A stretch of 64,000 nt of DNA from Blautia argi. GTDB lineage: Bacteria > Bacillota > Clostridia > Lachnospirales > Lachnospiraceae. Made by a program: the position numbers and the translations under genes. Positions 38,171 through 47,803 of the stretch are shown here, one piece after another. Below the pieces are notes generated by a model that worked only from the letters and a program-made list of their open reading frames with translations, was not told the origin of the DNA and did not search any database. Where the stretch lies: the NCBI RefSeq assembly GCF_003287895.1, contig NZ_CP030280.1, positions 627,501 through 691,500 of the forward strand, read 5' to 3'. Position 1 is the first letter of the stretch. The number at the start of each line of letters is the position of its first letter.

Positions 38171-39934
38171 ATGATAAAAACCTTAGCCGGACAGATTAAA
38201 GAATTTAAGAAAGCCTCGATTCTGACCCCGGTGTTTATGATACTGGAGGTTTTGTTTGAGATGATGATTCCCCTGCTTATGGCGTCCATTATTGATAATG
38301 GCGTGGAAAAGGGAGATATTGGTCATATCTGCAAGGTAGGAATTGCCATGGCTGTGCTGGCTCTGTGCGGTCTGTGGGCAGGTGTTATGGGAGGTAAATA
38401 CGGCGCCCGGGCGTCTACCGGATTCGCCAGAAACCTGCGAAGAGCCATGTATGAAAACATTCAGAATTTTTCTTTTTCCAATATTGACAAATTCAGCACC
38501 GCTGGTCTGATTACCCGTCTGACCACAGATGTCACCAACCTGCAAATGGCGTACCAGATGCTGCTGCGTATGTTTACTCGTGCCCCGGCAAGTCTGATTT
38601 GCGCCATGGTTATGGCGTTTACCATTAATGCAAAGCTGGCGAGTATTTATCTGGTGGCGGTTCTGGTACTGGGAACCTGTCTGGTACTGATTATGAGCAG
38701 GGCGACGAAGTATTTCCAGCAGGTATTTAAAAAGTATGATGAATTAAATGCCAGTGTACAGGAAAATATTACAGGTATCCGTGTGGTAAAAGCCTATGTA
38801 AGAGAAGATTATGAAAACAACAAATTCTTTAAAGCAGCAGAAAACGTATATCGTATGTTCATCAAAGCAGAGAACATTATTGTGGCAAACATGCCTCTTA
38901 TGATGTTTACCGTATATGCCTGCATTCTGGGGCTGAGCTGGCTTGGCGCCAAGATGATTGTGGTAGGCGGACTCACTACGGGAGAACTGATGAGCCTTCT
39001 GACCTATTGCATGAATATTATGATGAGTTTGATGATGCTGTCCATGATTTTCGTTATGGTAACTATGAGTGTGGCATCAGCAGAGCGTGTCACAGAGGTG
39101 CTAAATGAAAAAAGTGATATTACCAATCCTGAAAATCCTGTGATGGAAGTAAAAGATGGCAGCATTGTTTTCAATCATGTAAACTTTTCCTATAAGAAGG
39201 AAAGCAGCGAGCCGGTGTTAAAGGATATTGATTTACAGATTCATGCAGGAGAAACCATAGGAATTATCGGCGGAACGGGAAGCGCCAAATCCAGTCTGGT
39301 AAACCTTATCAGCCGTCTTTATGACGTGAGCGAAGGAAGGGTGCTGGTGGGCGGTATTGATGTCCGCGAATATGATCTGGAGGAGCTTCGTAATCAGGTG
39401 GCAGTGGTGCTGCAAAAGAACGTCCTTTTCAGCGGAACGATTTTGGACAACCTGCGCTGGGGCGATAAAAATGCTACAGAAGAAGAGTGTATCCGTGCCT
39501 GCCGTCTGGCATGTGCTGATGAATTTATTGAGCGTATGCCGGAGAAATATCACACCTACATAGAACAGGGCGGAAGCAATGTATCAGGTGGACAGAAGCA
39601 GAGGCTTTGTATTGCAAGAGCGCTGCTGAAAAAACCGAAAATCCTGGTGCTGGACGATTCTACCAGCGCAGTGGATACTGCCACAGACGCTAAAATCCGC
39701 AGAGCCTTTGCAGAGGAGATTCCAAATACCACAAAGTTGATTATTGCACAGCGAATTTCCAGTATCAGGGACGCAGACCGGATTATTGTTATGGACAACG
39801 GAGAAGTCAACGGCTTTGGTACCCATGAGGAACTGCTTGCAAATAACGCGATTTACAGGGATGTATACGAATCCCAGACAAAAGGCGGAGGCGGAGATTT
39901 TGATGAAGCTTCCAATCAGGGAGGTGAGGCATAA
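38171..39934 (+). CDS. ABC exporter half-transporter, degenerate-site subunit
   Basis: A 587-residue fused membrane/ATPase protein (six membrane segments, then the nucleotide-binding domain from about residue 330). Walker A is GGTGSAKSS near 365-373, with Ala where Gly is usual. The signature NVSGGQKQR is near canonical. Walker B is VLDDSTS, with Asp in place of the catalytic Glu. This is the pattern of the inactive site of heterodimeric exporters. It overlaps the next gene by one base at its stop, so the two form one transporter. Substrate is unknown; drugs, peptides or lipids are typical. Confidence 0.93.
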   Translation: MIKTLAGQIKEFKKASILTPVFMILEVLFEMMIPLLMASIIDNGVEKGDIGHICKVGIAMAVLALCGLWAGVMGGKYGARASTGFARNLRRAMYENIQNFSFSNIDKFSTAGLITRLTTDVTNLQMAYQMLLRMFTRAPASLICAMVMAFTINAKLASIYLVAVLVLGTCLVLIMSRATKYFQQVFKKYDELNASVQENITGIRVVKAYVREDYENNKFFKAAENVYRMFIKAENIIVANMPLMMFTVYACILGLSWLGAKMIVVGGLTTGELMSLLTYCMNIMMSLMMLSMIFVMVTMSVASAERVTEVLNEKSDITNPENPVMEVKDGSIVFNHVNFSYKKESSEPVLKDIDLQIHAGETIGIIGGTGSAKSSLVNLISRLYDVSEGRVLVGGIDVREYDLEELRNQVAVVLQKNVLFSGTILDNLRWGDKNATEEECIRACRLACADEFIERMPEKYHTYIEQGGSNVSGGQKQRLCIARALLKKPKILVLDDSTSAVDTATDAKIRRAFAEEIPNTTKLIIAQRISSIRDADRIIVMDNGEVNGFGTHEELLANNAIYRDVYESQTKGGGGDFDEASNQGGEA

Positions 39935-41817
39935 TGAAACAAAAGAAAAAAGCAGAGGTGGACAATCCCGGAAAACTGCTTATGCGAATTCTGGGATATG
40001 TGGGAAAAACTTATAAGGTACATCTGATTCTGGTAGTCATAGGGATTTTTGTAAGCGTGCTGGCAAATGTCCAGGGAACCATGTTTATGAAAACCATGAT
40101 TGATGATTATATTGTGCCTCTTCTTCAGGCAGATGTACCGGATTTTCGGCCCTTTGCCATGGCTATTTTACGGGTTGCCTGTCTTTATGCAATTGGAGTT
40201 GCCTGTGCTTATGCATACAACAAAATTATGATTTACGTGACACAGGGAACTCTGAAAAATTTAAGAGATGACATGTTTGAAAAGATGGAAAGTCTTCCGG
40301 TGAAATATTTTGACACGCACCCCCATGGGGATATTATGTCCGTGTATACCAATGACATTGACACACTGCGCCAGATGATCAGTCAGAGTATGCCTCAGAT
40401 GCTGTCCAGCATGATAACCATTGTCAGCGTATTTATCAGTATGCTGGTGCTGAACATTCCTCTGACTCTGCTGACGGTCGTTATGCTGGCTCTGATGATA
40501 AGCGTCACAAAAAAGATTGCCGCGTTGTCCGGAAAGCACTTTATGGATCAGCAGGTAAATATCGGTAAGCTGAACGGCTACATTGAAGAAATGATGGAAG
40601 GTCAGAAGGTAGTAAAGGTTTTCTGTCACGAGGAAGAGGCAATGAAGCAGTTTGATGAGCTGAATAATCAGCTTTTTGAGAGCGCGGATAATGCCAATAA
40701 ATGTGCCAATTATCTGGGACCTGTCAATGCGCAGCTTGGAAATGTAAACTATGTGGTCTGTGCGGTTGCTGGAGGAATGCTGGCTATCAATGGCATTGGA
40801 GGATTTACCCTGGGCGGCCTTGCCAGCTTTCTGACCTTTAATAAGAGCATCGGTATGCCGGTGAATCAGATTAGTCAGCAGTTAAACAGCATTGTTATGG
40901 CTCTGGCAGGCGCCAAGCGAATTTTTGACCTTATGGACGAAAAGCCGGAGGAAGACCACGGCTATGTAACTCTGGTAAATGCAAAGTGGGAAAACGGCCA
41001 GCTTACCGAGAGTCAGGAGAGAACCGGACACTGGGCATGGAAGCATTACCATAAGGCAGACGATACCACTACTTATGTGGAATTAAAGGGTGATATGGTA
41101 CTGGACGGTGTGGATTTCGGATATAACGAGGACAAGATTGTTCTGCATGATATTAAGATGTATGCCACACCTGGTCAGAAGATTGCTTTTGTAGGTTCTA
41201 CCGGGGCGGGAAAAACTACAATTACCAATCTGTTGAATCGTTTTTATGATATTCAGGACGGTAAAATCCGTTATGACGGGATTAATATCAACAAAATCAG
41301 AAAAGGGGATCTGCGCCGTTCCATGGGAATTGTCTTGCAGGATACCAACCTGTTTACGGATACGGTTATGGAAAATATCCGTTATGGAAAGCTGGACGCT
41401 ACAGATGAAGAGGTCATTGCAGCAGCAAAGCTGGCAAATGCAGATGGATTTATCCGCAGGCTGCCGGAGGGCTACAATACCATGCTGACCGGAAACGGAG
41501 CCAACTTAAGCCAGGGACAAAGACAGCTTCTTTCCATTGCAAGAGCTGCTGTGGCAGATCCGCCGGTGCTGATTTTGGACGAAGCTACCAGTTCTATTGA
41601 TACCAGAACAGAACGTCTGGTGCAGGAAGGCATGGACCGCTTAATGGAGGGCAGAACCACCTTTGTCATTGCCCACAGACTTTCTACAGTCCGAAACAGC
41701 GACTGTATTATGGTACTGGAGCAGGGAAGAATCATAGAACGCGGCTCTCACGAAGAGCTTATGGCGGAAAAAGGCAAGTATTATCAGCTTTATACGGGAA
41801 ATAGTGTGGGCGCATAA
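39934..41817 (+). CDS. ABC exporter half-transporter, catalytic subunit
   Basis: A 627-residue partner of the preceding protein. Walker A is GSTGAGKTT near 420-428. Walker B is LILDEATSS near 545-553 with the catalytic Glu intact. The signature reads LSQGQRQ, slightly off the LSGGQ consensus, as expected for this partner because its signature faces the other subunit's degenerate half. An insert of about 45 residues (WENGQLTESQERTG to YVELKGD) lies just before the ATPase core. GGAGGTGAGGCATA precedes ATG 39934. Confidence 0.93.
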   Translation: MKQKKKAEVDNPGKLLMRILGYVGKTYKVHLILVVIGIFVSVLANVQGTMFMKTMIDDYIVPLLQADVPDFRPFAMAILRVACLYAIGVACAYAYNKIMIYVTQGTLKNLRDDMFEKMESLPVKYFDTHPHGDIMSVYTNDIDTLRQMISQSMPQMLSSMITIVSVFISMLVLNIPLTLLTVVMLALMISVTKKIAALSGKHFMDQQVNIGKLNGYIEEMMEGQKVVKVFCHEEEAMKQFDELNNQLFESADNANKCANYLGPVNAQLGNVNYVVCAVAGGMLAINGIGGFTLGGLASFLTFNKSIGMPVNQISQQLNSIVMALAGAKRIFDLMDEKPEEDHGYVTLVNAKWENGQLTESQERTGHWAWKHYHKADDTTTYVELKGDMVLDGVDFGYNEDKIVLHDIKMYATPGQKIAFVGSTGAGKTTITNLLNRFYDIQDGKIRYDGININKIRKGDLRRSMGIVLQDTNLFTDTVMENIRYGKLDATDEEVIAAAKLANADGFIRRLPEGYNTMLTGNGANLSQGQRQLLSIARAAVADPPVLILDEATSSIDTRTERLVQEGMDRLMEGRTTFVIAHRLSTVRNSDCIMVLEQGRIIERGSHEELMAEKGKYYQLYTGNSVGA

Positions 41818-41858
41818 AATGTAGCAGGTTGGCAGGCAACGGAAAAATCAACCATGAG

Positions 41859-41899
41859 AAGGGAATGTTTAGTGCTGCGGCATAAACATTCCCTTTTTT
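41859..41899 (+). terminator. Terminator of the ABC exporter operon
   Basis: AAGGGAATGTTTA (41859-41871) pairs perfectly with TAAACATTCCCTT (41883-41895), followed by a T run. Confidence 0.9.
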
Positions 41900-41984
41900 A
41901 CAATCTTTATTCTTTCTCCTGTTTTCCTTTTCCGGGTTTAATACTCAAGATGATAAGATAGAAACATCAAGGGAGGGAATGAGA

Positions 41985-42179
41985 ATGTTGCACATGCTAT
42001 ATGCTATCCATGATTTCAAAGAAAGGGCAGAGATTTCTGCCAATTGTTTTGCAAAATTGCACCCGTTTGTATTTTTTCTGAGCGTCTTTATCGGTATGCC
42101 GGTTCTGACTTTGGGAGCAGTCTTTCTTTTTTCTTCAGTTCTGGTGGTTCCCATGGCGCTGGTTCTGGGGTGGACATAA
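41985..42179 (+). CDS. Small hypothetical membrane protein, 64 residues
   Basis: A short gene with its own strong site (GGGAGGG, eight bases before the ATG at 41985) and a terminator-like repeat after it. The N-terminal third is soluble (HDFKERAEISANCFAKL). The C-terminal 37 residues form one or two hydrophobic segments (PFVFFLSVFIGMPVLTLG, VLVVPMALVLGW). No family is recognised. It lies upstream of a potassium-uptake locus, so a small accessory role is conceivable but not shown. Confidence 0.55.
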   Translation: MLHMLYAIHDFKERAEISANCFAKLHPFVFFLSVFIGMPVLTLGAVFLFSSVLVVPMALVLGWT

Positions 42180-42202
42180 AGATTTCTTTATACGGTCTTA
42201 AT

Positions 42203-42232
42203 ACTGTGTAAATTTTATTTATACAGTTTTTA
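42203..42232 (+). terminator. Inverted repeat with T run before trkH
   Basis: ACTGTGTAAAT (42203-42213) pairs with ATTTATACAGT (42217-42227) with one G-T pair, and a T run follows. It serves as terminator of the small gene. Its 25-bp near-palindromic form could also be an operator for the downstream TrkH gene. Confidence 0.6.
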
Positions 42233-42288
42233 TGCATGACAAGCCATAATTAAGATACCATAAAGATTGTGGAGGAAGAAAAAAACTC

Positions 42289-43618
42289 ATGCGTAAAAAA
42301 AGACATTTTACTTCTTTTCAGATAATCAGCCTTGGATTTCTGATTGTGATTCTTACAGGCAGCTTTCTTCTGATGCTGCCCATTTCAACCAATGGGCCGG
42401 GAGGGGCTTCTTTTTGGGACTCCCTGTTTACTGCAACCTCAGCTGTCTGTGTGACAGGCCTGGTGCTGCATGACACTGCACAGTACTGGTCCTATTTCGG
42501 ACAGTTTGTCATTATTACTCTGATTCAGATTGGCGGCATGGGAGTAGTAACCGTATCCATTGCCATTGCCATGCTTTCCGGCAGAAAGATAGGCCTGATG
42601 CAGAGAAGTACCATGTGCGAGGCAATTTCTGCCCATCATGTAGGCGGAATTGTGCGAATGACAGGCTTTATTTTAAAAACAACCATGATGATAGAAGTGA
42701 CAGGGGCAGCAGTAATGTTCCCTGTTTTTTGCCGGGATTTTGGCGTGTTGAAGGGGTTATGGTATTCCCTGTTTCACTCCATTTCCGCTTTTTGCAATGC
42801 CGGTTTTGATTTGCTGGGGGTGCGGCAGGAATTTTCCTCTCTGACTACCTATGCGGATAATCCGGTGATTAATCTTACCATTATGGCGCTGATTGTCATT
42901 GGCGGTATCGGTTTTTTGACCTGGGACGATATTAAGACCCATAAGTTACATATTAAAAAATACCGAATGCAGAGCAAAGTGATTCTTACAGTCACAAGTC
43001 TGCTGATTCTTCTGCCGGCTTTGTATTTCTATTTTGTGGAGTTTTCAGCAGACAAGTGGAGTGATATGAGTCTGTCTGAGCGGATTTTAGGTTCCTTTTT
43101 CCAGTCAGTTACCCCCAGAACAGCAGGCTTTAACACCGTAGATTTGACGGCGCTCAGCGAGGCAGGGGTTTTTATTATGATTATATTAATGATTACCGGC
43201 GGTTCTCCCGGCTCTACCGCAGGAGGAATCAAGACAACCACCATTGCGGTTTTGTTCTCATCTGCTCTGGCAGTCTTTAAGAGAAAAGGAGAAACCAACT
43301 GCTTTCACCGCAGAATTTCAGAAAACACGGTCAACCATATTGCTGATGTATCTGGTGCTGTTTTTAAGTGGGGGAATTGCCATAAGCTGTATAGAAGGAA
43401 TCCCGATTTTAGACTGTCTTTTTGAAACGGCTTCGGCGATCGGAACCGTGGGGCTGACCCTTGGAATCACAACAGAATTGAGCCTTATCTCAAGATTTAT
43501 CCTGATTGTCCTGATGTTCTGGGGCAGAGTCGGAGGGCTGACACTGGTCTTTGCCGCAATCTCCAGCAGACACCTTGATGTTTCCAAATTCCCTATGGAG
43601 AAAATTACAGTGGGGTAG
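42289..43618 (+). CDS. TrkH/KtrB-family potassium channel subunit, frameshifted as assembled
   Basis: Reads as a 442-residue TrkH-type protein if one C is dropped near 43335 (ENTVN then ILLMYLVLFLSGG). It has the fourfold membrane-pore-membrane repeat. The selectivity-filter-like turns appear in TATSAVCVTGLVL, SAFCNAGFDLLG, TPRTAGFNTVD and SAIGTVGLTLG. GTGGAGGAAG precedes the ATG. It imports K+ (or Na+/K+) using the ion gradient. The usual RCK partner (TrkA/KtrA) is not in the window. The next genes are a KdpDE-like pair. Confidence 0.88.
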
Positions 43619-43674
43619 TGAAGTCGGGGGAAAAATATGCTAATATGGAAGCGATTAAGGAGAGGAGCAGAAGC

Positions 43675-45237
43675 ATGAAAGGAGATTTTGAAACACGGCT
43701 GTATCAGGAAGAGGGAAAAAAGAGAAAAGCGGCGGCAGATATTTTTAAGAGTATTCTGGTGCTGGGAATTTCTACTTTTATTAGTTACTTTTTCTCAAAG
43801 AGAGGATTCCGGGAAGCGAATATTATTACCGTATATATTCTGGGAGTGCTGATTACGGCTGTTGTGACTTCCCAGAGAATTTACAGCCTTATCAGTTCTG
43901 TCATCAGCGTTTTGCTTTTTAATTTTTTGTTTACAGAGCCAAGATATACCTTTAACGCCTATGATGCGGGCTATATCGCTACGTTTCTGGTTATGTTTAT
44001 TGCTGCTTTTATTACAAGCTCTCTGGCTGTGCGGATAAAGAAGCAGGCCATACAGTCAGCGGAAACTGCTTATCGGACCAGAATTCTTTTTGAAACCAAT
44101 CAGCAGCTGGGACAGGAACAGAATAGCCAGGGAATTATTTCCGTTACCTGTGGACAGCTGGAGAAGCTTTTGAAAAGAGATATTATTTTTTATGAGGTGA
44201 AGAATGGGAACTTAGCCGAGCCGGTTCTTTTTTCCGGGCAGGAGGGAGAAAAACAGGATTATCTTGCTCCAAAGGAAAAGAGAGTGGCAAAATGGGTATT
44301 GGAGAACAATACTCATGCAGGGGCTGCCACAAAGACTTTTTCTGATGCGGATTGCCTGTATCTGTCTGTGCGGGTAGGCAGCGAAGTCTTTGGTGTGGTA
44401 GGGATTGCCATTGGAAAAAACACTCTGGATTCTTTTGAAAAGAGCATTATGCTTTCTATTTTAGGCGAGTGCGCCTTGGCAATGAAAAACGATAAAGTAT
44501 CAAGGGAAAAGGCTGCGGCAGCCCTTTTGGCAAAGAATGAGCAGCTTCGGGCAAATCTGCTGCGTTCCATTTCCCATGATTTGCGGACACCTCTTACTTC
44601 CATATCCGGAAATGCCGGAATTTTGCTTTCCAGCGAGGACAGTATGGACAGGGAGAAACGCAGACAGCTTTACGAAGATATTTATGATGATTCCCTGTGG
44701 CTGATTAACCTGGTGGAAAATCTGCTTTCCGTCACAAGGATTGAGGACGGAACCATGAAGCTGCGGTTAAATACAGAGCTACTGGAGGAAATTGTACAGG
44801 AGGCTGTAAACCATGTGGAAAAACGCAGCAAGGAACACAAAATCACCGTGCATTTTTCAGACAGTCTGCTTTTGGTAAAGGCAGATGCCCGCCTGATTGT
44901 TCAGGTGCTGGTGAATCTAATGGACAATGCCATCAAATATACGCCTGCCGGGTCAGAAATCGAAATTGAAATACGTCTGCAGGGCAATATGGCAGAGGTT
45001 TCTGTAGCAGATAACGGCAGTGGCGTTTCCGAAAATGCTAAAGCGCATATTTTTGAAATGTTTTATACAGATGCAACAAAGGCGGCAGACAGCCGCAGAA
45101 GTCTGGGGCTTGGGCTTGCCCTTTGCAAATCCATCATCACTGCCCATGGGGGAATGATAAAAGTGGAAGACAATCAGCCTCATGGCGCCCGTTTTATATT
45201 TACATTGCCCGCAAAGGAGGTCAAACTGCATGAATAA
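43675..45237 (+). CDS. KdpD-like sensor histidine kinase (short form)
   Basis: A 520-residue kinase. The N terminus has the four-segment KdpD membrane domain (DUF4118; FSKRGFREANIITVYILG), then a GAF-like region, HisKA with the phospho-acceptor in RSISHDLRTPLTS, and HATPase with NLMDNAIKY, DNGSGV and LGLGLALCKSI. It lacks the cytoplasmic KdpD-N and universal-stress domains of full KdpD. The ATG at 43675 follows GAGAGGAGC; a GTG at 43618, which overlaps the TrkH stop, is the alternative. It is likely to sense K+ or turgor and control TrkH. Confidence 0.9.
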   Translation: MKGDFETRLYQEEGKKRKAAADIFKSILVLGISTFISYFFSKRGFREANIITVYILGVLITAVVTSQRIYSLISSVISVLLFNFLFTEPRYTFNAYDAGYIATFLVMFIAAFITSSLAVRIKKQAIQSAETAYRTRILFETNQQLGQEQNSQGIISVTCGQLEKLLKRDIIFYEVKNGNLAEPVLFSGQEGEKQDYLAPKEKRVAKWVLENNTHAGAATKTFSDADCLYLSVRVGSEVFGVVGIAIGKNTLDSFEKSIMLSILGECALAMKNDKVSREKAAAALLAKNEQLRANLLRSISHDLRTPLTSISGNAGILLSSEDSMDREKRRQLYEDIYDDSLWLINLVENLLSVTRIEDGTMKLRLNTELLEEIVQEAVNHVEKRSKEHKITVHFSDSLLLVKADARLIVQVLVNLMDNAIKYTPAGSEIEIEIRLQGNMAEVSVADNGSGVSENAKAHIFEMFYTDATKAADSRRSLGLGLALCKSIITAHGGMIKVEDNQPHGARFIFTLPAKEVKLHE

Positions 45238-45925
45238 ACCATTGATACTGGTTGTGGAAGATGACACAGCAGTAAGAAACTTAATTGTAACCACACTGGA
45301 AACCCATGATTACCGTTTTCAGGCAGCGCCCACCGGAGAAATAGCCATTATGGAAGCGGCTTCTCACAATCCTGATGTGATTCTTCTGGATTTGGGACTT
45401 CCGGACATGGACGGTATTGATATTATCCGAAAAATCCGTACCTGGTCCAAGACCCCCATTATTGTCATCAGCGCCAGAAGCGAGGATACCGATAAAATCG
45501 AAGCGCTGGACGCAGGGGCTGACGATTATCTGACAAAGCCTTTTTCGGTGGAAGAACTGCTGGCACGGTTAAGGGTAACCTTTCGCCGTTTAAACGACAG
45601 CAGAGGAGAAGCGATTCAGAATTCTGTTTTTCAAAACGGAGATTTGAAGATTGACTATGCCGGGGGCTGTGCCTTTATGAAGGAAAAAGAACTGCATTTA
45701 ACCCCTATTGAATATAAGCTGTTGTGTCTTCTGGCAAAAAATGTGGGAAAAGTGCTGACCCATACCTATATCACAAAAGAAATCTGGGGAAGCGCCTGGG
45801 ATAATGATGTGGCTTCTCTGCGGGTATTTATGGCAACTTTGCGGAAAAAAATAGAACCCAATCCTTCAGAACCCATGTATATACAGACCCACATCGGAGT
45901 GGGATACCGTATGCTCAAGGTGTGA
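45230..45925 (+). CDS. KdpE-like response regulator (OmpR family)
   Basis: A 231-residue two-domain regulator. The receiver has VVEDD at the N terminus, phospho-acceptor Asp54 in LLDLGLPDMDG, and Lys in YLTKPFS. The C-terminal winged helix matches OmpR/KdpE (LTPIEYKLLCLLAKN; HIGVGYRM). It overlaps the kinase by 8 nt, with AAAGGAGG before the ATG, so the pair is translationally coupled. Its target is probably the upstream trkH promoter region. Confidence 0.93.
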   Translation: MNKPLILVVEDDTAVRNLIVTTLETHDYRFQAAPTGEIAIMEAASHNPDVILLDLGLPDMDGIDIIRKIRTWSKTPIIVISARSEDTDKIEALDAGADDYLTKPFSVEELLARLRVTFRRLNDSRGEAIQNSVFQNGDLKIDYAGGCAFMKEKELHLTPIEYKLLCLLAKNVGKVLTHTYITKEIWGSAWDNDVASLRVFMATLRKKIEPNPSEPMYIQTHIGVGYRMLKV

Positions 45926-45953
45926 AAAGAATCTCGCCTGTGAGATTCTTTTC
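45924..45953 (+). terminator. Terminator after the KdpDE-like pair
   Basis: GAAAAGAATCTC (45924-45935) pairs with GAGATTCTTTTC (45942-45953); the stem starts at the stop codon. Confidence 0.75.
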
Positions 45954-45991
45954 GCATCGGCGCGCCGTTAGCGGCTGATTTTCTGTGTAAT

Positions 45992-46044
45992 AAAAAACGG
46001 TCGTATTTCACTGTCTGTATGCATGTGAAATGCGATCGTTTTTT
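45992..46044. terminator. Bidirectional terminator between convergent genes
   Basis: A 20-bp stem (45992-46011 with 46025-46044) has A6 on one side and T6 on the other, so it works in both directions. It ends six bases before the stop of the minus-strand peptidase gene. Confidence 0.9.
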
Positions 46045-46049
46045 GGAGT

Positions 46050-47279
46050 TTAGTTCTCTTTTGCGTAAAGTTTTGCCAGTTCTACAATTACTTGGACGCA
46101 TTTTTCCATGGACTGAATACATACAAATTCAAAATGTCCGTGGCAGTTGTGGTCCCCGGTTCCCAGATTCGGGCAGGGCAGTCCTTTAAAGGAAAGCTGG
46201 GCGCCGTCTGTACCGCCGCGGATTGGAAGAACCTGAGGCTGAATCCCCAGCTTCTCATACACTGCAAGCACATTGTCCACTAAATGCATATGAGGTTCAA
46301 TCTGTTGTTTCATATTAAAATAGGAATCTTCAAGTTTTAATTCTACCGTGCTTTCTCCGTATTTTTCATTCATATAGGCAGCAGCTCTTTCCATGAAGCG
46401 CTTCTTTTCCTCAAACAATTCCATATCATGGTCGCGGATAATATATTCGGAAACTGTTTTTTCCACAGAACCCTGAATGGTATCCAGATGCAGGAAGCCT
46501 TCTCTGTCCTGGGTATATTCCGGTTTCTGATTCTGGGGCAGCATACCCTGAAATTCCATGGCAAGAAGAATGGCATTTACCATTTTGTTTTTGGCAGAGC
46601 CGGGGTGAATGCTTACTCCATGAAAGGTGATGAAAGCGCTGGCAGCATTGAAGTTTTCATACTCCAGTTCCCCACATTCTCCTCCGTCCATGGTATAGGC
46701 AAAATCTGCGCCGAATTTTTCCACATCAAAATGGTCGGTTCCCTGTCCGATTTCCTCGTCTGGTGTGAATCCAATGCGAATAGGACCATGAGGGATTTCC
46801 GGGTGTGCAAGGAGATATTCCGCGGCTGTGAGAATTTCCGCAATTCCTGCCTTGTCATCACCGCCTAAAAGGGTCTGTCCGTCGGTTACGATTAAATCCT
46901 GTCCCTCATACTGACTGAGATTGGAGAAATCCTTTGTCCGCATAACAATTCCTTTTTCCTCGTTGAGAACAATATCCTTTCCGTCATAATGTTCCAGAAT
47001 CCGGGGTGCAATGTTTGTTCCCGAGGCAGCACAGGAGGTGTCCATATGGGAAATGAATCCCAGGATTTTACCCTGATAGTTAGGAATCGTGGAAGGAATG
47101 GTGCCGAATACATAGCCGTATGCATCAAGGGAAACCTCAGTAAGCCCCAGTTCCTTCATTTCTTTTTCCAGTTCTGCCGCAAATGCAAGCTGGCTTTTGG
47201 TGCTTGGAAAGGTTTCTGAGGACGGGTCAGAGGTTGTGTCCATAGAAATGTATTTGAGAAAACGTTCTTTTACCTGCAT
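46050..47279 (-). CDS. pepT: Peptidase T (tripeptidase)
   Basis: A 409-residue M20 zinc aminopeptidase that cleaves the N-terminal residue from tripeptides in the cytoplasm. Zinc-site motifs are FISHMDTS, LLGGDDKAG, FTPDEEIG (catalytic Glu), YTMDGGECGELEYENFNAA and TGDHNCHGHFEFV. The length equals that of known PepT proteins. The ATG at 47279 is chosen because AAAAGGAG lies eight bases before it; a TTG two codons upstream is less likely. It is a single gene with its own promoter and a bidirectional terminator. Confidence 0.96.
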   Translation of the reverse strand: MQVKERFLKYISMDTTSDPSSETFPSTKSQLAFAAELEKEMKELGLTEVSLDAYGYVFGTIPSTIPNYQGKILGFISHMDTSCAASGTNIAPRILEHYDGKDIVLNEEKGIVMRTKDFSNLSQYEGQDLIVTDGQTLLGGDDKAGIAEILTAAEYLLAHPEIPHGPIRIGFTPDEEIGQGTDHFDVEKFGADFAYTMDGGECGELEYENFNAASAFITFHGVSIHPGSAKNKMVNAILLAMEFQGMLPQNQKPEYTQDREGFLHLDTIQGSVEKTVSEYIIRDHDMELFEEKKRFMERAAAYMNEKYGESTVELKLEDSYFNMKQQIEPHMHLVDNVLAVYEKLGIQPQVLPIRGGTDGAQLSFKGLPCPNLGTGDHNCHGHFEFVCIQSMEKCVQVIVELAKLYAKEN

Positions 47280-47311
47280 AGTCAAATCTCCTTTTCTTTA
47301 TTCTGTAAAAT

Positions 47312-47340
47312 ATGCTAACACAAGGAAAAGGGCTTGTCCA
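47312..47340 (-). promoter_or_regulatory. Putative promoter of pepT
   Basis: On the minus strand TGGACA (47340-47335) and TAGCAT (47317-47312) are 17 nt apart, 33 nt before the start codon. The -10 box is weak. Confidence 0.45.
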
Positions 47341-47380
47341 GCCGGAGAAAGGGGAAAGAGGCTCTTTTTGGCAGGTCTTC

Positions 47381-47409
47381 TTGACTTTGGAAAGGAGCAT
47401 GTCTATAAT
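47381..47409 (+). promoter_or_regulatory. Promoter of the lrgAB genes
   Basis: TTGACT (47381-47386) and TATAAT (47404-47409) with a 17-nt spacer, 35 nt before the LrgA start. Confidence 0.75.
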
Positions 47410-47443
47410 AAACTGGTACTACCACCGAAAAGAGGAAAAAAAG

Positions 47444-47803
47444 ATGAAGTTTTTGAAACAATTCAGTATTATTTTACTGTTCTCCTTTTTGGGAGAGCTT
47501 TTACGCAGACTGATTCCCCTGCCCATACCAGCCAGTGTTTATGGACTTGTGCTGATGCTGGCAGCCCTTGGCAGCGGAATTCTAAAGGCGCATCAGGTAA
47601 GAGAAACGGCGGGATTTCTGATAGAAATTATGCCCGTGATGTTTATACCGGCAGGCGTGGGGCTTTTGGATTCCACAGATGCACTTTTGCCTGTATGGAT
47701 TCCAGTAGTTGTCATTACTGTGGTGACAACGGTACTTGTGATGGCAGTCACAGGTGGGGTTACACAGAGCATGCTGAAAAGGGGGAAAAAGAAAGATGAA
47801 TGA
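47444..47803 (+). CDS. lrgA: LrgA/CidA family holin-like protein
   Basis: A 119-residue membrane protein with four hydrophobic segments. The stretch LLRRLIPLPIPASVYGLVLM is the LrgA/CidA hallmark. LrgA-type proteins are holin-like and modulate murein hydrolase activity or, in some species, pyruvate uptake. The start at 47444 follows AAAGAGG. It overlaps the next gene by 8 nt. Confidence 0.9.
   Translation: MKFLKQFSIILLFSFLGELLRRLIPLPIPASVYGLVLMLAALGSGILKAHQVRETAGFLIEIMPVMFIPAGVGLLDSTDALLPVWIPVVVITVVTTVLVMAVTGGVTQSMLKRGKKKDE

Noticed and set aside
39285..39300. Mutation in Walker A (GSAKS) taken as an inactivating lesion
   Set aside because: In heterodimeric exporters one subunit normally has a degenerate ATP site, so this is probably normal for the family.
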